DNA of 11,569 bases from an uncultured Candidatus Competibacteraceae bacterium (GTDB taxonomy: Bacteria; Pseudomonadota; Gammaproteobacteria; Competibacterales; Competibacteraceae): positions 1-11,569 of the forward strand of contig CALGOO010000230.1 in NCBI GenBank assembly GCA_937960715.1, in the 5' to 3' direction. Of this stretch, positions 6,859 to 11,569 are shown piece after piece; within the stretch, counting starts at the first letter, position 1, and each line of letters starts with the position of its first letter. The translations under genes were made by a program, and so were the position numbers. A model generated the notes under the pieces. The model was not told where the DNA came from and ran no database searches. It saw nothing but the letters and a program-made list of their open reading frames with translations.

Positions 6859-7290
6859 TCAGGCGGCCTCGTCGTCGGCCTCGGTTTCGGCCTCGTCGTC
6901 GCCCTCCTCCCGCTCGGCGCGACGGCCGCGAGGTTCGTGTTCGTCGCGCTCGTCGCGGGTCTCGCGCTCGTCGCGGGACCGGATCAGCGGCGACGGTTCG
7001 GTTTCGGGGCCGTCCTTCTGGATGATGAGATTGCGGATAACGGCGTCGTTGAAGCGGAACGCGCTCTGCATTTCCTCCAACACCGGCTGGCTGCACTCGA
7101 CGTTCAGCAGAACATAGTGGGCCTTGTGGATCTTGTTGATCGGATAGGCCAACTGCCGCCGGCCCCAGTCCTCGAACCGATGAATCCGGCCGCCGTTTTC
7201 CTCGATCAGCGCGCGATAGCGATCCACCATCGCCTGCACCTGGTCGCTCTGGTCGGGATGGACCATGAACACGATTTCGTAATGACGCAT
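6859..7290 (-). CDS. rpsF: 30S ribosomal protein S6 with long charged tail
   Basis: A 143-residue protein (E. coli S6 is about 131-135). The globular RRM-like domain spans about 1-95, with MRHYEIVFMVHPDQSDQV at the N-terminus and WGRRQLAYPINKIHKAHYVL at 42-61. From about residue 94 the tail is almost only D, E and R, ending DDEAA. In E. coli the S6 C-terminus is acidic and receives extra glutamates from RimK; this tail is longer and more arginine-rich. S6 pairs with S18 on the 30S platform. ATG 7290 has a GGGGAG binding site about 5 nt upstream. It is the first gene of the cluster, with a promoter and structured leader upstream. Confidence 0.97.
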   Translation of the reverse strand: MRHYEIVFMVHPDQSDQVQAMVDRYRALIEENGGRIHRFEDWGRRQLAYPINKIHKAHYVLLNVECSQPVLEEMQSAFRFNDAVIRNLIIQKDGPETEPSPLIRSRDERETRDERDEHEPRGRRAEREEGDDEAETEADDEAA

Positions 7291-7368
7291 GAAAGCTCCC
7301 CACGGATTGGAACAGCCTCCCGCAAAGACGGTGAGGCAAGGAGTCGCGGCCCGGCCGGGCCGCGAGGG
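7291..7368 (-). promoter_or_regulatory. Structured rpsF leader RNA, candidate S6:S18 autoregulatory element
   Basis: The leader (about 78 nt) starts near 7368 if the promoter call is right. It contains two hairpins on the minus strand. The first is a perfect 22-base palindrome at 7344-7365, almost at the transcript 5' end. The second (7337-7315) pairs GCCTC with GAGGC and then CCG with CGG across a bulged A, with loop TCTTTG. S6:S18-binding leaders found in many phyla display a conserved CCG trinucleotide in a hairpin; the CCG here makes this a candidate, but I cannot verify the consensus fold. Sites of this type repress translation of rpsF when free S6:S18 accumulates. Confidence 0.35.
7344..7365. 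repeat. Perfect 22-base palindrome in the rpsF leader
   Basis: Bases 7344-7354 are the exact reverse complement of 7355-7365. As RNA it would form a very stable all-GC hairpin with a TA closing pair. It has no T-run on either side, so it is unlikely to be a rho-independent terminator for cobS. It lies about 4 nt from the predicted rpsF transcription start and could protect the 5' end or be part of leader control. Confidence 0.6.
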
Positions 7369-7374
7369 GTAGGC

Positions 7375-7403
7375 ATTCTAGGGGGAAAGATCGGGAGGCG
7401 CAA
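7375..7403 (-). promoter_or_regulatory. Candidate sigma70 promoter of the rpsF operon
   Basis: Read on the minus strand: -35 TTGCGC (7398-7403), a 17-nt spacer and -10 TAGAAT (7375-7380, five of six matches to TATAAT). The -35 matches in its TTG only. Predicted start is near 7368, which gives a leader of about 78 nt before rpsF. It falls in the gap between cobS and rpsF, so it would separate the ribosomal cluster from the cobalamin operon. Confidence 0.55.
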
Positions 7404-7466
7404 CGGCGCTGTCCGCCGGCGGCGACATCACCCGGAATCGCCGCTGGTTCCGAATGCGGAGTTGCG

Positions 7467-8210
7467 TTACTCGGCCAGCAGCACCGGCGCCAACAGCGCA
7501 ACGGTTTCGGTCAGTTCGCAGGCCATGCCAAGCGTATCGCCGGTGATCCCGCCCAACCGCGCCAGCAATCCACGGCGCAGCCCGACCAAACCCAGGCCCA
7601 GCGCGACGAGCAGCGCCCCACCTTGCCATTCCAGGAAGGCGACGGTTACGACCGCGACCAGTAACGCCAGCAAGCCACAACTCAACCGGGGCAAATGATT
7701 CGCATAGGGCGCACCCAGGCCGTCGGGGCGGATATAGGGCGTGGTGATCAGCAACAGGAGGATGGCGGCGCGGCCCAATACGGGCGCCAACAACAGGGGA
7801 GCGCGGGCGTCGCCGGCCAGCAGCGCCTGCAAGGCGGCGAACTTGGTCAGCAACACCAGCACGATGGCGACAATGGCGATGGGGCCGCTGCGGGGGTCCT
7901 TCATGATCGCCAGGGTGCGGTTCCGGTCGCCCTGGCCGCCAATCCAGGCGTCGGCGGTATCGGCCAGCCCGTCCAGATGCAACCCGCCGGTCAGCAGCAC
8001 CCACGCCGCCAGCACCAGCGCCGCCAACACGCCAGGATCGATCAGCCACAGCGCGGTGTGCAGTCCGGCCAGCAGTGCGCCGATCAGCAGCCCCACCACC
8101 GGGAAGAACAAGACCGACAGTCCCAGGTCCTCGGGGCGCGGTGGACCACTGGACGAGGGGACCGGCAATCGGGTCAGCAATTGCAGGGCCAGCGCGAAGG
8201 CGCGGATCAT
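7467..8210 (-). CDS. cobS: Adenosylcobinamide-GDP ribazoletransferase (cobalamin synthase)
   Basis: A 247-residue integral membrane enzyme that joins adenosylcobinamide-GDP and alpha-ribazole (or its phosphate) to make adenosylcobalamin (phosphate), the final step of the nucleotide-loop pathway. Family signatures are GGLHLDGLADTADAW (75-89, acidic residues thought to bind Mg2+), DPRSGPIA (105-112) and GGITGDTLGMACELTE (220-235). Several hydrophobic spans are visible (about 31-56, 59-75, 111-133, 137-157, 178-193 and 197-213). ATG 8210 overlaps the cobC stop as ATGA, so it is translationally coupled. It is the last gene of the cobUTCS group; no clear terminator follows. Confidence 0.96.
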   Translation of the reverse strand: MIRAFALALQLLTRLPVPSSSGPPRPEDLGLSVLFFPVVGLLIGALLAGLHTALWLIDPGVLAALVLAAWVLLTGGLHLDGLADTADAWIGGQGDRNRTLAIMKDPRSGPIAIVAIVLVLLTKFAALQALLAGDARAPLLLAPVLGRAAILLLLITTPYIRPDGLGAPYANHLPRLSCGLLALLVAVVTVAFLEWQGGALLVALGLGLVGLRRGLLARLGGITGDTLGMACELTETVALLAPVLLAE

Positions 8211-8815
8211 ACCAACCGGCCGTTGTGGAACACCAGATGGGGATCGACCTCCGGGTCACGGTGCCGGCGGATGCGGCTGAGCGCTGCGAACGGTACTTCG
8301 ATCCGCCAGATCCGCCGCACCGGCATGTCCAGCAGTTGCCGCAGAATCATGCGAATGGCGCCGCCGTGGGCCACCAACAAGACATGGCGACAGTGATAGC
8401 GCCGCATCAGCCCGTCCCAGGCCCGACGGATGCGCCGGTCGAAGATTTCGACCGGTTCGCCGCCGGGGATTGGATGAGCGACCGGGTCGCGCCAGAATTG
8501 CGCGATCGCCAGCGGATCGGCGTCATGCACCTCGGCGACGCTACGGCCTTCCCAGACCCCGAAGCCGATTTCGCTAAAGTCGTCGACGATCTCCAGCGGC
8601 CGATCCAGGCGCGCGGCCAGTTCGCGGGCGAAGGCGGCGCAGCGGATCAGCGGTGAAGTGATCACGGCGTCCCAGTCACGGTAGTCGCCCACCGCCGCGC
8701 GCATCTGTTCCCAGCCGCGCGGGCTGAGTGGATCGTCCACCGATCCCCGAAACATCTGGCCACCTTCCGGTTCGCCGTGCCGCAGCAAATCCACGACGGT
8801 GAAATCGTCGCTCAT
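8207..8815 (-). CDS. cobC: Histidine phosphatase, probable alpha-ribazole-5'-phosphate phosphatase CobC
   Basis: A 202-residue member of the histidine phosphatase (phosphoglycerate mutase-like) superfamily. The phosphohistidine is H13 in LLRHGEPEGG. Other active-site elements are SPLIRCAAFA (54-63, R58), E82 in FSEIGFGVWEG (80-90) and H150 in VAHGGAIR (148-155). The RCxxFA pattern and GxWEG are typical of CobC. It removes the phosphate from alpha-ribazole phosphate or from cobalamin phosphate. The start is ATG 8815, which overlaps the cobT stop as ATGA; longer upstream translation lies antisense-like inside cobT and is not supported. The superfamily is broad, so substrate assignment rests mainly on position between cobT and cobS. 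Confidence 0.9.
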   Translation of the reverse strand: MSDDFTVVDLLRHGEPEGGQMFRGSVDDPLSPRGWEQMRAAVGDYRDWDAVITSPLIRCAAFARELAARLDRPLEIVDDFSEIGFGVWEGRSVAEVHDADPLAIAQFWRDPVAHPIPGGEPVEIFDRRIRRAWDGLMRRYHCRHVLLVAHGGAIRMILRQLLDMPVRRIWRIEVPFAALSRIRRHRDPEVDPHLVFHNGRLV

Positions 8816-9855
8816 GCCCGCGAAACTCCGGCTTCGGCGAAGGTGGCCATTTCGGCGTGCAGGGCGGCGGCGGCGCGCAGGATCGGCATGGCCACGGCCG
8901 CGCCGCTGCCTTCGCCCAGCCGCATGCCCAGATCGAGCAGCGGTTTCGCCGCCAGCGCGTCCAGCAGTTGGCGATGGCCGGGCTCGGCGGAACAATGCGA
9001 ATAAAAGAGCCAAACCGCCAGTTCCGGGCGCAATCGCACCGCGACCAGGGCGGCGGCGGTGGCGATGAAGCCGTCCACCAGGGCCGGCAGGCCGAGCTGA
9101 CCGCAACGCAGATAGGCGCCCGCCAGCGCGGCGATCTCGAAGCCGCCCAGCCGTTGCAGCGCGGTCAGCGGTTGATCGCTGCGATGGTGGGCCAGCGCCC
9201 GTTCGATGACCAGCGCCTTACGGGCAACGCCGGCGGCGTCCAAACCGGCACCGGGACCAGCGAGACGCGCGGCGGGCAAGCCAAGCAGCGAACAGGCGAT
9301 GGCGGTGGCGCTGGTGGTGTTGCCGATACCCATCTCGCCGCCGATGAACAGCCGCGCGCCGTTGATCGCGGCCCGCTCGGCGGCATCGTGACCCGCCGCC
9401 AACGCATCATGCAGCCATTCGACCGTCATCGCCGGTTCGCGCGCGAAGTTGGCCGTGCCCGGTCCGACCCGGGCGTCCAGCACGCCTGGCAGGTCTTCCA
9501 GCGGTTGCGCGGTGCCGACGTTGACCACTTCCAGCCGCGCCTCCCAGGTCCGGGCCAGCACACTGATGGCCGCGCCGCCTCGGGCGAAGTTGCGCACCAT
9601 CTCGGCGGTAACCACCTGCGGAAAGGCGGAAACGTCCTCGGCCATCACACCGTGATCGCCGGCGAACACCGTGATCCACACCTTGTCCACTCGCGGTCGT
9701 TGACCGCCCTGCATCGCGGCCAGCGTGACGCCCAGTTCCTCCAGGCGACCCAGCGAACCGGGCGGCTTGGTCAACTGCGCCTGCCGGTCACGGGCGGCGG
9801 CCAGCGCGGTGGCGTCAAGGTTGGCGATGGGGGCGTCGTACCAATGATGACTCAT
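8812..9855 (-). CDS. cobT: Nicotinate-nucleotide-dimethylbenzimidazole phosphoribosyltransferase
   Basis: A 347-residue protein, near the Salmonella CobT length (about 356). It transfers the phosphoribosyl group from nicotinate mononucleotide to 5,6-dimethylbenzimidazole, giving alpha-ribazole phosphate. Motifs are KPPGSLGRLEELG (30-42), FAGDHGVMAEDVSAFPQVVT (65-84), GGEMGIGNTTSATAIA (172-187) and MRLGEGSGAA (311-320), whose glutamate E315 is the expected catalytic base. ATG 9855 is chosen over a TTG three codons upstream: it overlaps the cobU stop as ATGA and has an AAGGA binding site 9 nt upstream. A complete enzyme of this type suggests the cell can use DMB as lower ligand. Confidence 0.96.
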   Translation of the reverse strand: MSHHWYDAPIANLDATALAAARDRQAQLTKPPGSLGRLEELGVTLAAMQGGQRPRVDKVWITVFAGDHGVMAEDVSAFPQVVTAEMVRNFARGGAAISVLARTWEARLEVVNVGTAQPLEDLPGVLDARVGPGTANFAREPAMTVEWLHDALAAGHDAAERAAINGARLFIGGEMGIGNTTSATAIACSLLGLPAARLAGPGAGLDAAGVARKALVIERALAHHRSDQPLTALQRLGGFEIAALAGAYLRCGQLGLPALVDGFIATAAALVAVRLRPELAVWLFYSHCSAEPGHRQLLDALAAKPLLDLGMRLGEGSGAAVAMPILRAAAALHAEMATFAEAGVSRA

Positions 9856-10370
9856 GTGAAGCAATCCTTGAGGATGAGAGGAAGGCCGGCGATCACGAAG
9901 CTAACTCGGTCGCAGCGGTGGGCGACCGCCTGGTGCAGATGGCCGGCTTCGTCGCGAAACCGACGAGCCAGCGGGTTGGTGGGGACGATACCGTGGCCGA
10001 CTTCGCTGCTCACCAACAGAATGTGACCGGGCAAGGTGGGCAGCACGGTCAACAGGGCCTGGGTTTCGGCGGTTAGCGCATCGTCGCCGGCGGCCAGCAG
10101 GTTGCCCAGCCACAGCGTCAGGCAGTCCACCAGCAGGCAGCGGTTCGGGGCGGCGTGGGCGCGCAGGGCGGCGGCCAGCGCCAGCGGTTCCTCGACCAGC
10201 GCCCAGTGGTCGGGCCGTTCGGCGCGATGGCGGGCGATACGTTCGGCCATCTCCGCGTCGCCGGCCTGCGCGGTGGCGAGGTACGTGACACCGAGGCCGC
10301 TGTCGGCGGCCCGGCGCTGGGCGAAGGCGCTCTTGCCGGAACGGGCGCCGCCGAGAATGAATTCCTTCAT
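9852..10370 (-). CDS. cobU: Adenosylcobinamide kinase / adenosylcobinamide-phosphate guanylyltransferase
   Basis: A 172-residue bifunctional cytoplasmic enzyme that phosphorylates adenosylcobinamide and then guanylylates it to AdoCbi-GDP, the activated substrate of CobS. The P-loop is GGARSGKS (7-14). The likely GMP-accepting histidine is H48 in ERIARHRAERP (43-53). The Walker B-like strand is LLVDCLTLWLGN (79-90), and the family motif SSEVGHGIVPTNPLARRFRD occupies 121-140. The length is close to Salmonella CobU (about 180). ATG 10370 has a weak upstream binding site. It is the first gene of the cobUTCS group and reads into cobT through an ATGA overlap. Confidence 0.96.
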   Translation of the reverse strand: MKEFILGGARSGKSAFAQRRAADSGLGVTYLATAQAGDAEMAERIARHRAERPDHWALVEEPLALAAALRAHAAPNRCLLVDCLTLWLGNLLAAGDDALTAETQALLTVLPTLPGHILLVSSEVGHGIVPTNPLARRFRDEAGHLHQAVAHRCDRVSFVIAGLPLILKDCFT

Positions 10371-10565
10371 GGCGATGGGTTCTGCTTTTCAGGATCGCCC
10401 CTTGCGGGCGGCGTGGTCCATTATCGTTGATTTCGGCGGATTGCCAAACCGGGCCGGCTTTGAATGGCCATGAAGCCGCCCCGGCGCCAACCGGACGAAT
10501 GTCGGCGGATCGTTGGGCTCCTGGCGGCGCGGGTGGGGTGCGTTTGACAACATGAGTTGAAAAAT
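10371..10565. other. Intergenic leader of cobU
   Basis: The 195 nt upstream of cobU contain no supported gene; a 62-codon minus-strand frame at 10389-10577 has no recognisable domain or good binding site. A hairpin CGGCTT (10455-10460) / AAGCCG (10473-10478) with a 12-nt loop contains the palindrome ATGGCCAT. On the minus strand GCCAGGAG (10525-10518) partly resembles the core of the B12 box, but it lacks the rest of the box and the upstream riboswitch elements. No strong minus-strand promoter is evident; the AT-rich part beyond 10540 is the likeliest place for one. Confidence 0.4.
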
Positions 10566-10593
10566 TTGACGCAACAATGCCCCGTGCTATACC
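10566..10593 (+). promoter_or_regulatory. Extended -10 sigma70-type promoter
   Basis: -35 TTGACG (10566-10571, five of six matches), a 16-nt spacer and -10 TATACC (10588-10593), preceded by TGC at 10585-10587, which gives the extended TGn -10 element. It sits in the AT-rich part of the region and points to the diguanylate cyclase gene. A second -35-like TTGACA at 10544-10549 has no -10 at suitable spacing. Predicted start is near 10600, which leaves an untranslated leader of about 180 nt. Confidence 0.55.
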
Positions 10594-10598
10594 TATAA

Positions 10599-10612
10599 AT
10601 TATCTGGATAAT
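10599..10612. promoter_or_regulatory. Inverted repeat at the predicted transcription start, possible operator
   Basis: ATTATC and GATAAT are perfect inverted arms around a TG centre. The site covers the predicted start of the plus-strand transcript, where a bound dimeric regulator would block initiation. I do not recognise it as a known operator consensus. It may also serve the divergent cobU side. Confidence 0.35.
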
Positions 10613-10621
10613 ACCGCCTCA

Positions 10622-10666
10622 GCCCCTCAGCGGGGCGTAGGGCGGGTCAGCGCAGCGTAACTCGCC
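10622..10666. repeat. REP-like palindromic element
   Basis: Two adjacent inverted structures. GCCCC/GGGGC (10622-10626 and 10632-10636) encloses a 5-base loop. GGCGGGTCA (10641-10649) pairs with TAACTCGCC (10658-10666) with one G-T wobble and one mismatch around an AGCGCAGCG-like centre. The GTAGGGCGGGTCAGCGCAGC pattern is close to a palindromic repeat I recall as widespread in proteobacteria and cyanobacteria (GTAGGGTGGGTTAGCG type). Copy number cannot be tested in one window. Confidence 0.5.
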
Positions 10667-10675
10667 GAGACCGTC

Positions 10676-10709
10676 GCCGGGGCCTGCCAGAACATCTTTC
10701 AGGCCCGGC
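10676..10709 (+). other. Strong hairpin in the diguanylate cyclase leader
   Basis: The arm 10676-10686 pairs with 10700-10709 over 10 base pairs with a single bulged G, around a 13-base loop that is comparatively AT-rich. No T-run follows, so it is not a standard terminator. It lies about 70 nt upstream of the start codon. It does not match the c-di-GMP riboswitch classes I can recall. Confidence 0.45.
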
Positions 10710-10780
10710 GTGGCGGCCCGAACCCATGCTGAAATCCGGGGCGGCTTGACGAATTCCAATTCTGGAAGGGAGGCGTGAGT

Positions 10781-11569
10781 GTGACCGAGCGAGATACGCA
10801 AGCAACCCCTCCCCTTGATCAAGGCGTCGACTGGGAACTGGGGACGATGCCGCCCGAAGCCCACACCGCGCTCGCGTGGGCGACGCACAAGGGCGACCTC
10901 GCCACCCATTTGTTTTCCAAGCCGGCCGACATCCTGGACCTGATCCTGGACGTCATCCCCCAGGGCATCGTGATGGTGGACAGCATCTACCGCACGCTGG
11001 CGTTCAACCGTCCCATGTTCGACATTTTCCGCCTGCCCCCCGGCACGTTCCATATCGGCATGGACTTTCGCGACGTCCTGCGGATCTGGGCGCGATACAC
11101 GGGGCAACCCACCGCGATGCTTGAACGAGCCATCCACGAACTGGATATTCGGGAGCCTTTCTCGTTCGAGTTTCCCCAGGACATTCGCGGGGAAGCGCGC
11201 TGGTGCCTGCTGACGCACACGCCGTTGCCGGGCGGCGGCTGCGTGCGCACCTTCACCGACATCACCGAGCGCAAGCGGCTGGAACAAGCCCTGGAACATT
11301 TGTCGCAAGTGGACTCGCTCACCGGGGCCATGACCCGGCGGGCCTTCGACCAGCGCCTCGCCGAGGAAATCGAGCGGGCGCGGCGCTTCAATCACCCCCT
11401 GGCGCTGCTGGTGGCCGATCTGGACCACTTCAAGCACGTCAACGACACCTGGGGGCATCACGCCGGGGACCTGGCCCTGCGCGGCTTCGTGGCCACATGC
11501 CGGCAGGAACTTCGGAAATACGATCTGGTGGGGCGTCTCGGCGGCGAGGAGTTCGCCCTGCTGTTGCCC
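10781..11569 (+). CDS. PAS-GGDEF diguanylate cyclase (3' end beyond window)
   Basis: 263 codons are visible and the frame is still open at the window edge. The start is GTG 10781, with GGAGG 7 nt upstream; a GTG at 10775 is too close to that site. After an N-terminal stretch of about 48 residues there is a PAS domain (about 50-165, PAS_7-like: DVIPQGIVMVDSIYRTLAFN and ending TFTDITERKRLEQ). The signalling helix leads to DSLTGAMTRRAF (178-189) and a GGDEF domain: metal-binding D213 in VADLDHFKHVND, and an intact GGEEF signature at 254-258. RKYD (245-248), five residues before GGEEF, matches the RxxD inhibitory site, so product inhibition by c-di-GMP is expected. It makes c-di-GMP from two GTP. 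No membrane segment is visible, so it is probably cytoplasmic. A downstream EAL domain cannot be excluded because the gene is cut. Confidence 0.93.
   Translation, partial: MTERDTQATPPLDQGVDWELGTMPPEAHTALAWATHKGDLATHLFSKPADILDLILDVIPQGIVMVDSIYRTLAFNRPMFDIFRLPPGTFHIGMDFRDVLRIWARYTGQPTAMLERAIHELDIREPFSFEFPQDIRGEARWCLLTHTPLPGGGCVRTFTDITERKRLEQALEHLSQVDSLTGAMTRRAFDQRLAEEIERARRFNHPLALLVADLDHFKHVNDTWGHHAGDLALRGFVATCRQELRKYDLVGRLGGEEFALLLP

Noticed and set aside
7344..7365. Terminator for cobS
   Set aside because: Strong hairpin but no T-run after it on the minus strand, and it lies downstream of the rpsF promoter candidate.
8857..10026. A 389-codon plus-strand open frame opposite cobT/cobU
   Set aside because: Antisense shadow; low-complexity G/Q/R-rich translation and no ribosome binding site.
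10510..10530. B12-box-like GCCAGGAG on the minus strand upstream of cobU
   Set aside because: Only eight bases match; the rest of the box and the other conserved cobalamin riboswitch elements are absent.
10389..10577. A 62-codon minus-strand ORF upstream of cobU
   Set aside because: No domain, a proline/arginine-rich translation typical of GC-rich noncoding DNA, and no good Shine-Dalgarno sequence.
10600..10780. c-di-GMP riboswitch in the cyclase leader
   Set aside because: The hairpins do not carry the conserved GEMM-type loop and bulge sequences I can recall.
10619..11461. A 280-codon minus-strand open frame opposite the diguanylate cyclase
   Set aside because: The plus strand encodes unmistakable PAS and GGEEF motifs; the antisense translation has none.
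1..11569. CRISPR array, tRNA, rRNA, IS element or prophage genes
   Set aside because: No regularly spaced repeats, no cloverleaf-like segments, no transposase or phage protein motifs were seen on either strand.

Overview
The window looks like a chromosomal segment of a GC-rich gammaproteobacterium. The evidence is the gene order rpsF-priB-rpsR-(DUF2232-type membrane protein)-rplI-dnaB-alr-radA, the presence of PriB, and ribosomal proteins close to the Escherichia coli forms. I cannot name the genus; a Competibacter-like or purple-sulfur-like lineage is only a guess. Almost everything between 718 and 10370 is read from the minus strand. The left edge (44-608) and the right edge (10566-11569) are read from the plus strand.

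Left edge (1-717): a GC-rich palindromic repeat is followed by a small two-gene cassette of about 50% GC (neighbouring genes are about 65-70%). The first ORF looks like a ParB/sulfiredoxin-type fold. The second, a 71-residue protein, starts in an ATGA overlap. The layout resembles an effector tip with its immunity gene. The cassette abuts a 27-codon headless fragment that resembles the C-terminus of a B12-binding mutase (methylmalonyl-CoA mutase type), then a rho-independent-type terminator and an AT-rich spacer.

Replication/ribosome cluster (7403 down to 718, minus strand): a candidate sigma70 promoter and a structured leader precede rpsF, priB, rpsR, a polytopic membrane protein, rplI, dnaB, alr and radA. 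Most gaps are short or overlapping. The 178-nt gap between rplI and dnaB is the one place where a second promoter could sit.

Cobalamin cluster (10370 down to 7467, minus strand): cobU, cobT, cobC and cobS are joined by three successive ATGA stop-start overlaps, so they are probably translationally coupled. Together they cover nucleotide-loop assembly: AdoCbi kinase/guanylyltransferase, DMB phosphoribosyltransferase, alpha-ribazole phosphatase and cobalamin synthase. I see no convincing cobalamin riboswitch upstream.

Right edge (10371-11569): an intergenic region of about 410 nt carries a plus-strand promoter with an extended -10 box, a perfect inverted repeat at the predicted transcription start, a palindromic REP-like element and a strong hairpin. 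It leads into a PAS-GGEEF diguanylate cyclase that runs off the window end.

Most of the window is ordinary housekeeping and cobalamin genes. The parts most worth a second look are the low-GC cassette with its mutase-tail junction, the rpsF leader, and the long structured leader of the diguanylate cyclase gene.
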